Assembly (NCBI GenBank): GCA_016763115.1
Contig: JAESUL010000260.1
Location: 1-12,078 of the forward strand
From: Phycisphaerales bacterium
GTDB taxonomy: Bacteria > Planctomycetota > Phycisphaerae > Phycisphaerales > UBA1924
Reading direction: 5' to 3'
DNA length: 12,078 nucleotides
The first letter of the stretch is position 1. Each line of letters starts with the position of its first letter. The notes under the pieces were generated by a model. That model was not told the origin of the DNA. It did not search any database and saw only the letters and a program-made list of their open reading frames with translations. Of the stretch, positions 1-6,377 are shown piece after piece. The translations under genes and the position numbers were made by a program.

Positions 1-57
1 CAGAATGAAATCGAAAAAGGACTCGGGAACCTCTTCGGCAATAAAAAAGACGACTGA
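1..57 (+). CDS. C-terminal end of an unidentified upstream protein (partial)
   Basis: Frame 1 is open from the window edge to a TGA at 55-57 and encodes 18 residues ending G-L-G-N-L-F-G-N-K-K-D-D. The charged, glycine-rich tail looks like a natural protein C-terminus. An intrinsic terminator about 20 bp downstream supports this being a real gene end. Too little is visible to name the protein, and the start lies outside the window. Confidence 0.6.
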   Translation, partial: QNEIEKGLGNLFGNKKDD

Positions 58-77
58 TCCTTCGCAAGCATTCCATC

Positions 78-108
78 AGCACCAGCCCAGCGGCTGGTGT
101 TTTTATTT
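78..108 (+). terminator. Intrinsic (Rho-independent) terminator of the upstream gene
   Basis: Seen directly: an 8-bp perfect stem CACCAGCC (80-87) / GGCTGGTG (92-99) with loop CAGC, extended by a G-U and an A-U pair, then a T-rich run TTTTTATTT (100-108). It lies 22 bp after the TGA at 55-57 and so ends that transcript before the protease gene. Confidence 0.88.
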
Positions 109-332
109 GGGCTGTACCCATACCCCCAAAGGAACCCGAACCCTGACCTGTGCGTATTTTCATGGGATGGATCGGTTCTTTGGGTCTATTTTCTGTATTT
201 GACCGGGTTTCTCGGACGCCCTTCTTCCCGTACTCTCTAGTGGGCTTGCCGGCTTTGACGGTATTTTCAGCCTCAACCAGCGATCATTCACTGATCTCTT
301 CGCATCGATTTGAGGTCCGCCGCGTGCGGACC

Positions 333-338
333 GAGGAG
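333..338 (+). promoter_or_regulatory. Ribosome-binding site of the protease gene
   Basis: GAGGAG lies 9 bases before the ATG at 348 and is the clearest Shine-Dalgarno match near any start in this window. It fixes the start codon of the protease. The 238 bp between the upstream terminator and this site must also hold the promoter. TTGACG at 255-260 could be a -35 box, but no convincing -10 follows, so I do not call one. Confidence 0.75.
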
Positions 339-347
339 TAGTTCTGT

Positions 348-2729
348 ATGCCATACCAGCCTAAATCCGCCGTTTCCACCCTTCTTGCCTCGTTGGTGTT
401 CGCCTTGCCGGTGAGCGGCGCCCTTGCGATCGATCGTGATGACCCGGTATCCAATCCGGCATCCGTGCGGATTCTTGAGATTGCCAATACCCAACTCGCC
501 CTTCAGCCCGGCGACGCCGAGGCGTTTGCTCGCGTGCTTGATGCACCGATGCGGTTTTCCCCCATCGCCGGCGTGCAAGAGTTGAGCGGGACACTCATTG
601 TTCGCGCCAAGAATGAGCATGTTGAATCAGCCCTGGCCCGGATCACGCCGTTGATGACCATCAAGAGCCGATTCGTCGAGGAGTATGTCCTCACTGTTCC
701 CAAGGGCATCAGCGAAGGGCAGTTGGCTGCGATGCTGATGAGCACGGGTGAATATGAGTTCGCCCAGCCCAACTGGATTCTCTGGCCGGCATCGGTTCCC
801 AATGATCCGTTCTATTCAATTAGTTGGCAGCACACCAAACTGCAATCCGAGGCGGCATGGGATCTAAACACCGGCAGTTCTTCGGTAATCATCGCGATCG
901 TGGACACCGGGGTGGACATCAACCAGCCCGACCTCCAGAGCGCGATGGTCCCGGGGTACAACTCGATTCAGGGATTGACCCAGGCTGAAGGAGCGAATCT
1001 GGCTGATGTTGCCAACCATGGAACATTTGTCGCCGGATGCGCCGCAGCACCGGGGGACAACAATATCGGCGTGACGGGTGTTGGGTGGAACTTCTCGATC
1101 ATGCCCGTGCGGGTGGTCACCAACTCTGGGGCTGCAACCACCATGAGCATCAGTGATGGCGCACGCTGGGCGGGCATGAATGGCGCCAAGGTGGTCAACA
1201 TCAGTTTCACGGGTGTGATGAACCCTTCGAACATCGCGTTGGGAGATGATCTCAAAGCGATGGGTGCCCTGCTCGTGTACGCCTCGGGCAACTCGAACCT
1301 AAATATCTCGCCCGATCGCCCCGGCTTTGTCATTGTATCTTCGACCGACATCAACGATCTCAAGGCAGGCGATAGCAACCATGGCGACGCGATCAATGTC
1401 GCTGCCCCTGGTGTCAATGTCACCTCGTCACGGATCGGTAGTTCTTACGGCAACTCGTCGGGAACCAGCTATGCAGCCGGGATCACTTCGGGTGTGTGCG
1501 CCATGATCTTCTCGGTCAATCCGCTGTTCAGCCCCGATGATGTCCAAGATATCCTCTACGCGAGTGTTGATGACCTCGGGGTACCCGGGCGAGATTCCTT
1601 GTTCGGATTTGGACGCGTCAATACGCTCAACGCGATCATTGATGCCCAGAACTACACCCCGCGCACGCCGTTGCCCATCGCAGAGTCGTTCGAGTCCGCG
1701 TCGTGGATGGACCTGCTCAGCGCAACAAGCGGTTCGGTGTCCGTCATCAATGACCCGGATGCCCCCAGCGGCCCATCCGTGCTCATCATGAATGAGACCG
1801 ATGTCGTCGAGACCGCCCCGCTCGCAGGAACCGCGGCGAGCACCACCGTGTTCAGCGTTTCAATGCGGGTCAAAGCACAGGGGATCGAGCCGGGCGAGAC
1901 ACTCGAGATCCAGTACCGCGATGCCGCCGGAGCATGGATTTCTGCGGCTTCGACCTCCGCGGCGGGCACCAACACCGATGACTATTTCTTGTTTGGTGCC
2001 TTGCTCGACAGCGCCTTTGGGTACCACGGCACCAGCATCCGACTGATTGCCAACGGCTCTGATTCAAGCGATACTTGGATGATCGACGATCTGCGGATCG
2101 AGCCGTTTGGATCGGAAACGGTCCCGTTCGTTGATTCGTTCGAGTCTGGCACACTCTCGGAGTTGCTGTGGGACCCCGCCCAGACATCCGCGTCGGTCCA
2201 GTTATCGTCGAGTTCGCTTGCCCTCTGGATCGACAGTGCTGTTGGCGAAACGATCGACATCGATGTCACGCCGGTGACAGATGATGGCGGGTTTATCAAC
2301 TTCTTTGCGATGAACATCACGCAAGGCGGCACCGATTCGCTTCTCGTTGAGTTCCGCAACTTCCTCGGCGTGTGGACGCCCTTGGACACCATTGACGCTG
2401 CCGACCTGTCGACCTCCCCCGCCGGATTCTCGTACCCGATCCCGCTCTTCGCACTCACCGATACCTTCCGTTTGCGGTTCAGCGACACAATCGCAAGCGG
2501 AGGTTTCTTTATTGACGACCTCAGCATCGGGCTTGACCCATTGGTGCTTGGATGCTCGAGCGCCGACCTTGCAGAGCCTTTGGGTACCTTGAATCTCCAA
2601 GATGTATTCGCGTTCCTTGCATTGTTCAATGCCCAGGACCCGGCAGCAGATCTTGCCTCACCATTCGGGACATTCAACCTTCAAGATGTCTTTGCCTACC
2701 TTGGCGAGTTTAACAACGGGTGTCCATAA
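348..2729 (+). CDS. Secreted subtilisin-family (S8) serine protease with GC-type dockerin-like anchor
   Basis: A 793-residue exported serine endopeptidase. A signal peptide occupies residues 1-27 (A-L-A before the probable cut). Residues about 80-147 resemble the fervidolysin-type propeptide, ending in F-A-Q-P-N. The peptidase S8 domain spans about 153-432, with all catalytic residues: D186 in IVDTGVD, H224 in NHGTFVAG, N315 in ASGN (oxyanion hole) and S374 in GTSYAAG. Two related beta-rich domains follow (about 445-586 and 594-729), each opening with S-F-E-S and closing with I-D-D-L-x-I. The C-terminus (736-793) holds two dockerin-like repeats and Cys736/Cys792. In Phycisphaerales such ends are thought to act in surface anchoring or sorting; that role is inferred. 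The gene stands alone between two terminators, with ATG 348 set by a good RBS. The substrate is unknown; extracellular protein degradation is the simplest guess. Confidence 0.93.
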   Translation: MPYQPKSAVSTLLASLVFALPVSGALAIDRDDPVSNPASVRILEIANTQLALQPGDAEAFARVLDAPMRFSPIAGVQELSGTLIVRAKNEHVESALARITPLMTIKSRFVEEYVLTVPKGISEGQLAAMLMSTGEYEFAQPNWILWPASVPNDPFYSISWQHTKLQSEAAWDLNTGSSSVIIAIVDTGVDINQPDLQSAMVPGYNSIQGLTQAEGANLADVANHGTFVAGCAAAPGDNNIGVTGVGWNFSIMPVRVVTNSGAATTMSISDGARWAGMNGAKVVNISFTGVMNPSNIALGDDLKAMGALLVYASGNSNLNISPDRPGFVIVSSTDINDLKAGDSNHGDAINVAAPGVNVTSSRIGSSYGNSSGTSYAAGITSGVCAMIFSVNPLFSPDDVQDILYASVDDLGVPGRDSLFGFGRVNTLNAIIDAQNYTPRTPLPIAESFESASWMDLLSATSGSVSVINDPDAPSGPSVLIMNETDVVETAPLAGTAASTTVFSVSMRVKAQGIEPGETLEIQYRDAAGAWISAASTSAAGTNTDDYFLFGALLDSAFGYHGTSIRLIANGSDSSDTWMIDDLRIEPFGSETVPFVDSFESGTLSELLWDPAQTSASVQLSSSSLALWIDSAVGETIDIDVTPVTDDGGFINFFAMNITQGGTDSLLVEFRNFLGVWTPLDTIDAADLSTSPAGFSYPIPLFALTDTFRLRFSDTIASGGFFIDDLSIGLDPLVLGCSSADLAEPLGTLNLQDVFAFLALFNAQDPAADLASPFGTFNLQDVFAYLGEFNNGCP
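2562..2711 (+). repeat. Two tandem dockerin-like repeats inside the protease gene
   Basis: Residues 739-760 (2562-2627) and 767-788 (2646-2711) are two copies of about 22 residues with the shared pattern A-D-L-A-x-P-x-G-T-x-N-L-Q-D-V-F-A-x-L. The DNA copies differ at many third positions, so the duplication is old and kept by protein selection. Compared with the classical clostridial dockerin loop D-x-N-x-D-G, the acidic residues at loop positions 3 and 5 are Ala and Pro and the loop is one residue longer. Calcium binding is therefore doubtful. Confidence 0.85.
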
Positions 2730-2759
2730 CGCCTGTGATTTGACAAGCATGTCTGTGCC

Positions 2760-2794
2760 AAGAAGACCCGGAATCACCGGGTCTTCTTTTCTTT
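2760..2794 (+). terminator. Strong intrinsic terminator of the protease gene, between convergent genes
   Basis: A 12-bp perfect stem AAGAAGACCCGG (2760-2771) / CCGGGTCTTCTT (2777-2788), loop AATCA, continues into TTCTTT on the plus strand. It lies 30 bp after the protease stop and 26 bp before the rho stop on the other strand. Read from the minus strand, the stem is followed by TGGCAC with no U run, so it should work mainly for the protease transcript and only weakly, if at all, for rho. Confidence 0.93.
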
Positions 2795-2819
2795 GATGTA
2801 CTTGAGAACTCTTTGGCGA

Positions 2820-4037
2820 TCAGCCCGCGGAACCGACGAGCATCTCGTTGGTCTCGAATCTGCTCAACGCGACAAGGAGCTGCTCGACCTGCTGGGGCGG
2901 GGGCATGTTGAGCATCCGACGGCGCAAGGCGGTGATGGTCTGCAGCGGGCCCGGCTCGATCAATAGGTCTTCTTTTCGCGTGCCCGAAGCAGCGAGGTTG
3001 ATCGCGGGGAAGATGCGTTTTTCTGCGATCTTTCGGTCGAGGATGAGTTCCATATTGCCGGTGCCCTTGAACTCCTCGAAGATCACCTGGTCACCCTGCG
3101 AGCCGGTCTCGACGAGGCAGGTTGCGATCATGGTCAGGCTGCCGGCTTCTTCGGTGTTGCGTGCGCCGCCGAAGATCCGCTTGGGGACTTCGAGTGCTTT
3201 GGAGTCGATCCCGCCCGAGAGTGTCCTGCCCGAGTTGGCGTGGCGGTTGGAGCGGTTGAAGGCGCGTCCGAGTCGTGTAAGCGAGTCGAGCACGACGACG
3301 ACATGCTCGCCGTTCTCGACCATGCGTTTGCAGCGTTCGAGGGTGGTCAGCGCGATCTCGATGTGGCGTTTGACATCGTGGTCGTTGCTCGAAGCGACGA
3401 TCTCGATCTGGTCACGGGACCAGGGCTTGTCCCATTCGGCGTCGCCCTTGCGCTGGGCGAGATTGCCGAGGAAGGTGCGGGTGAAATCCGTCACTTCTTC
3501 GGGGCGTTCGTCGATGAGTAATGCGATGACATGGACATCTGGATGGTTGCGGAGGATGCCGGTGGTGATGTCTTTGAGGAGTGTGGTTTTGCCTGCTTTG
3601 GGCGGCGAGACGATCATGCCTCGGGTGCCTCGCCCGATGGGGCAGAAGAGATCGATCAGCCGACATGACGGCGGGCACCCGGGGTACTCGAGGGTCAGGC
3701 GCGGCGCGGGATCGATGCTGGTGAGTTCGGAGAACGGCAAGCGATTGGCGAACTCCTCGGGGGTCATGCCCTCGATGGAAAGAAAGCGTTCGACGACCGG
3801 GCGAGGCTTGCGGGGGCCGGATTGGCTCTTGCCCTTGCGTCTTCGGCGGGGTTTGCGTTCGACCACCTCGACCTGGACACGGAGCCCGTCGCGCAGCGGA
3901 AACTCGTCGCCAAATCGCATGGGTACGAATGGATCATCGTGGGCTTCGAGCACCTGAGAGGCATCAGACATCTGGCGGATGCGGCCTTCAGTGCGCTGCG
4001 GCCATTGTAAAATGCCGGAGAGCGTCTTGGTGGACAT
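2820..4037 (-). CDS. rho: Transcription termination factor Rho, shortened form (405 aa)
   Basis: Hexameric RNA-dependent ATPase that releases RNA polymerase. Numbered from the ATG at 4035-4037: a compact OB-like RNA-binding region (about 5-60), a basic stretch K-P-R-R-R-R-K-G-K (62-70) and the RecA-type motor (about 110-390). Motor motifs are clear: Walker A SPPKAGKT (144-151), catalytic Glu in LLIDERPEEVT, Walker B VVVVLDSLTRLGRA, Q-loop LSGGIDSKALEVPKR and R-loop FKGTGNMEL. The N-terminal Rho_N helical domain is absent, the usual G-F-G-F-L-R RNA-contact motif is replaced by T-E-G-R-I-R, and about 20 residues are inserted after the DERPEEVT strand. The frame stays open to a TTG at 4178 (47 more residues), but the ATG fits the family start better and the added residues resemble nothing I know. 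It is convergent with the protease gene and divergent from ptsI. Confidence 0.95.
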   Translation of the reverse strand: MSTKTLSGILQWPQRTEGRIRQMSDASQVLEAHDDPFVPMRFGDEFPLRDGLRVQVEVVERKPRRRRKGKSQSGPRKPRPVVERFLSIEGMTPEEFANRLPFSELTSIDPAPRLTLEYPGCPPSCRLIDLFCPIGRGTRGMIVSPPKAGKTTLLKDITTGILRNHPDVHVIALLIDERPEEVTDFTRTFLGNLAQRKGDAEWDKPWSRDQIEIVASSNDHDVKRHIEIALTTLERCKRMVENGEHVVVVLDSLTRLGRAFNRSNRHANSGRTLSGGIDSKALEVPKRIFGGARNTEEAGSLTMIATCLVETGSQGDQVIFEEFKGTGNMELILDRKIAEKRIFPAINLAASGTRKEDLLIEPGPLQTITALRRRMLNMPPPQQVEQLLVALSRFETNEMLVGSAG

Positions 4038-4130
4038 GTATTTTCTTGCCTTGACGAGATACCCGGTGAAAAATCCGAGCACCCGTCTGAGGAGCGGATC
4101 GGTGCACCGCACCGGACCCTTTGATACTGT

Positions 4131-4159
4131 ATCGTCGGCGATCCGATGCCCAAAGTCAA
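4131..4159 (-). promoter_or_regulatory. Candidate rho promoter
   Basis: On the minus strand, TTGACT (4154-4159) is followed after 17 bases by GACGAT (4131-4136), which keeps the A2 and T6 of the -10 consensus but matches only half of it. It would give a leader of roughly 85-90 nt before the ATG at 4037. If correct, it also argues against the longer TTG start at 4178. A perfect 11-bp palindrome GATAC-T-GTATC (4123-4133) overlaps the -10 and could be an operator. This is pattern matching only. Confidence 0.28.
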
Positions 4160-4207
4160 GTCCATACCGATTCGACAAGCACAGGCGACTTGGACCACCT
4201 GTTTCCC

Positions 4208-4213
4208 TATGAT
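4208..4213 (+). promoter_or_regulatory. Candidate -10 box for ptsI
   Basis: TATGAT at 4208-4213 matches the -10 consensus in five of six positions and lies 51 bp before the ptsI start. No good -35 stands at 16-18 bp spacing. TTGGAC (4190-4195) is only 12 bp away and TCGACA (4172-4177) is 30 bp away. The call rests on the -10 alone. Confidence 0.3.
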
Positions 4214-4264
4214 CGGTGGAATCAATCGCACAGACGCCTATGTACGGGGCTTTTTTGGATATCT

Positions 4265-6025
4265 ATGCAGACGATCAAGGGCATCCCGGTTTCCAACGGC
4301 GTCGTTATCGGGCGTGTATTCCTCATCGAGGACGATGTATCGCTGCGCGTCCCGAGGCGTTCGATCCAATCGGCCGATGCCCCCGCCGAGGTTGAGCGGT
4401 TTGACTTTGCACGGCTGGCTGCGATCGAAGAGTTGAATCAGCTGCACAAAACCGCTGCCGATGAGATGGGGCGTGAAGCCGCCAAAATCTTCTTGTTCCA
4501 CATCGGGGCCTTCAACGATCCGTCAATCCTTAATCCGATCCGATCGATGATTTCCGATGATCTGGTGTCGGCCGAGTACGCTTCGAGCGCGGTGCTCCGC
4601 AAGCTTGCTGAGAAGTTCGCCCAGCACCCCGATTCGACCTTCCAGTCCAAGGTGGATGATCTGCGTGACCTTGCGTCGCGCTTGATCCGGCATCTGGGCG
4701 GGCAGAAAATCTCGACGGTATCGAGTGCTGATGACCAGACGGTGGTGGTCGCCCGCGATTTGACACCTTCGCAGACCGCGGCCTTTGACCGGTCCAAGAT
4801 CCGGGCATTTGTGACCGATTTAGGCGGGAAAACATCGCATACCGCGATTGTTGCCAGCGCCCTCGGGCTGCCCGCGGTGGTGGGCACGCGAACACTCTCG
4901 CGCGAAGCACGCGAGGGGCAGGTCATTATTGTTGATGGGTCCAAAGGGGTGGTCATCCTCGATCCCGACGATGAAACCCTCGATAAATACCTGCTGCGTG
5001 TCGAGCAGGTCCGTCAGGCGAAGATCTCGCTGCACGAACTCGCCGGACTGCCTGCGGCCACGGCGGACGGCACCGAGATCACCCTGCTTGGCAATATCGA
5101 GTTCCCCGAAGAAATTGACCTGGTCCTCGACGACGGCGGCAAGGGCATCGGGCTCTACCGCACCGAGTTCCTCTACCTCACCCGCACCACCATGCCTACC
5201 GAAGAAGACCACTACGACGCGTATATGCAGTGCGTGAAACGGCTCGACGGGCTCGAACTCACCATCCGGACGATTGATCTGGGTGCGGACAAGTACACCC
5301 AGCTTCAAGCAGAGAACCCGGAACGGAACCCCGCGCTCGGGCTGCGGTCAATCCGGTATTGTTTGCAAAACCTGGATATCTTCCGGGTCCAACTGCGGGC
5401 GATCCTGCGGGCCAGCGCCCATGGGCCGATCAAGATCATGTTCCCGCTGGTGACCAATATCAGCGAGTTCCGGACCGCCAAGTACTTCGTCAAGGAGGAA
5501 ATGGAGGAACTGGACGAAAAAGGGATCGCTTACGACCGGGATATCAAGATCGGGATGATGGTCGAGGTGCCCGCAGCCGCCCTGATGGCCAATGCCTTTG
5601 CGCGAGAAGTGGACTTTTTTAGCGTCGGAACCAATGACCTGGTGCAGTACACCCTTGCGGTGGACCGAACAAATGAACAGGTCGCGTCGTTGTATACCCC
5701 GATCCACCCGGCGGTCCTCAAGCTTGTTCGGGATGTGTCAAGGTCGGCAAAGCGGCATTCGATCCCGATTTCGTGCTGCGGGGCATCCGCCGGCGAGCCT
5801 GAGTTTGCGGCTTTGTTGATCGGGTTGGGCATCCGGACGCTCTCTGTGACCGCGTCGGGCATACCGTTGCTCAAGCAGGCGATCAGGGGATTGACTGTTG
5901 CACACTGCGAACGGATCGTCAAAAAGGCGATCAGTTACGATTCCGAATCCGATGCTGCGGGCTATGTCCGCGATCGGCTAAGAAAACTTGTCCCCGAGGT
6001 TTTTGAGAGGCGTCCTCTCGACTAA
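4265..6025 (+). CDS. ptsI: Phosphoenolpyruvate-protein phosphotransferase (PTS enzyme I)
   Basis: Cytoplasmic enzyme I takes phosphate from PEP onto its own histidine and passes it to HPr, the first step of PTS sugar uptake or of PTS-based regulation. The 586-residue product is the usual length (E. coli about 575) and covers the whole family. It has the N-terminal G-I-P-V-S-N-G-V-V-I-G segment, an HPr-binding helical region, phosphohistidine H192 in GGKTSHTAI (codon 4838-4840), and the PEP-binding barrel with GLYRTEFLYL, TIDLGADK, MVEVPAAALMA and FSVGTNDLVQYTLAVDR. The active-site Cys is in SCCGASAGEPEF (C505). The frame is open upstream to 4121, but the ATG at 4265 gives the normal N-terminus. 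Its SD (GGA, 5 bases away) is weak. No ptsH, EIIA or permease is adjacent. It is distinct from PEP synthase and PPDK by size and domain order. Confidence 0.96.
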   Translation: MQTIKGIPVSNGVVIGRVFLIEDDVSLRVPRRSIQSADAPAEVERFDFARLAAIEELNQLHKTAADEMGREAAKIFLFHIGAFNDPSILNPIRSMISDDLVSAEYASSAVLRKLAEKFAQHPDSTFQSKVDDLRDLASRLIRHLGGQKISTVSSADDQTVVVARDLTPSQTAAFDRSKIRAFVTDLGGKTSHTAIVASALGLPAVVGTRTLSREAREGQVIIVDGSKGVVILDPDDETLDKYLLRVEQVRQAKISLHELAGLPAATADGTEITLLGNIEFPEEIDLVLDDGGKGIGLYRTEFLYLTRTTMPTEEDHYDAYMQCVKRLDGLELTIRTIDLGADKYTQLQAENPERNPALGLRSIRYCLQNLDIFRVQLRAILRASAHGPIKIMFPLVTNISEFRTAKYFVKEEMEELDEKGIAYDRDIKIGMMVEVPAAALMANAFAREVDFFSVGTNDLVQYTLAVDRTNEQVASLYTPIHPAVLKLVRDVSRSAKRHSIPISCCGASAGEPEFAALLIGLGIRTLSVTASGIPLLKQAIRGLTVAHCERIVKKAISYDSESDAAGYVRDRLRKLVPEVFERRPLD

Positions 6026-6036
6026 CCCGCGCGGGT
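6005..6036 (+). other. Two short hairpins around the ptsI stop codon
   Basis: GAGAGG (6005-6010) / CCTCTC (6014-6019) with loop CGT lies in the last ptsI codons. A perfect 12-bp palindrome ACCCGCGCGGGT (6025-6036) begins on the last base of the TAA. There is no T run, so this is not a standard intrinsic terminator. It could protect the 3' end of the mRNA or mark a Rho-dependent end. Confidence 0.4.
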
Positions 6037-6356
6037 GCCCGATGGTCATCGATTTACGATGAATCCCCGAGCCCGCGACGGCCCCTCGGCACAACATACA
6101 CCGTGCAGCGTGAGCGCCGCTCCGCTGCGGACGGATCATCCAAGATGCAATCGCATCGCCAACACCGGCGAACGCGGCGTCTTGGGCCCGAGAGGGGATC
6201 GTTGGTCCGCACCTGCACATTGTCAGCGAGTCCACGCGTGTTTCAACACAGCGCGACAAGCCTACATCATCCACGCTGCGTATTTGTCGCGGTGCTCTTT
6301 GTCCGACGACCTCGGCGAAATGGATTGGCTGCGCACTAGAGCGAACACCCGGACGC
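6037..6356. other. Gene-free stretch upstream of the RNase E/G gene
   Basis: About 320 bp with no convincing gene. The open frames crossing it are short, or run on out of frame into the RNase gene, and lack a ribosome-binding site or recognisable protein features. No terminator with a T run was seen. TTGTCA (6220-6225) resembles a -35, but the sequence 16-18 bp further on does not resemble a -10. The stretch probably holds the rne promoter and a 5' leader. Long rne leaders are known to mediate self-regulation in E. coli; whether that applies here is open. Confidence 0.5.
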
Positions 6357-6370
6357 TGACCGAAGGGTCA
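6357..6370 (+). promoter_or_regulatory. Hairpin covering the only Shine-Dalgarno-like site of rne
   Basis: TGACC (6357-6361) and GGTCA (6366-6370) form a perfect 5-bp stem with loop GAAG, ending 7 bases before the ATG at 6378. The only SD-like bases here, GAAGGG (6362-6367), lie in the loop and the first stem positions. The structure could limit ribosome access and make translation adjustable. It is short, so its stability in the cell is uncertain. Confidence 0.4.
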
Positions 6371-6377
6371 CAGAACC

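Noticed and set aside
150..341. A 63-codon frame from a GTG between the first terminator and the protease gene
   Set aside because: It has no good ribosome-binding site or conserved features, and it ends over the protease RBS. A leader peptide cannot be excluded, but nothing supports one.
2848..3957. A 369-codon open frame on the plus strand, antisense to rho
   Set aside because: It lies wholly inside the rho gene on the other strand, has no recognisable protein features, and is explained by the GC-rich codon use of rho.
4121..4264. Longer N-terminus for PtsI from an ATG-like start at 4121
   Set aside because: The 48 extra residues lie in the divergent promoter region and resemble no enzyme I. 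The family N-terminus starts at the ATG at 4265.
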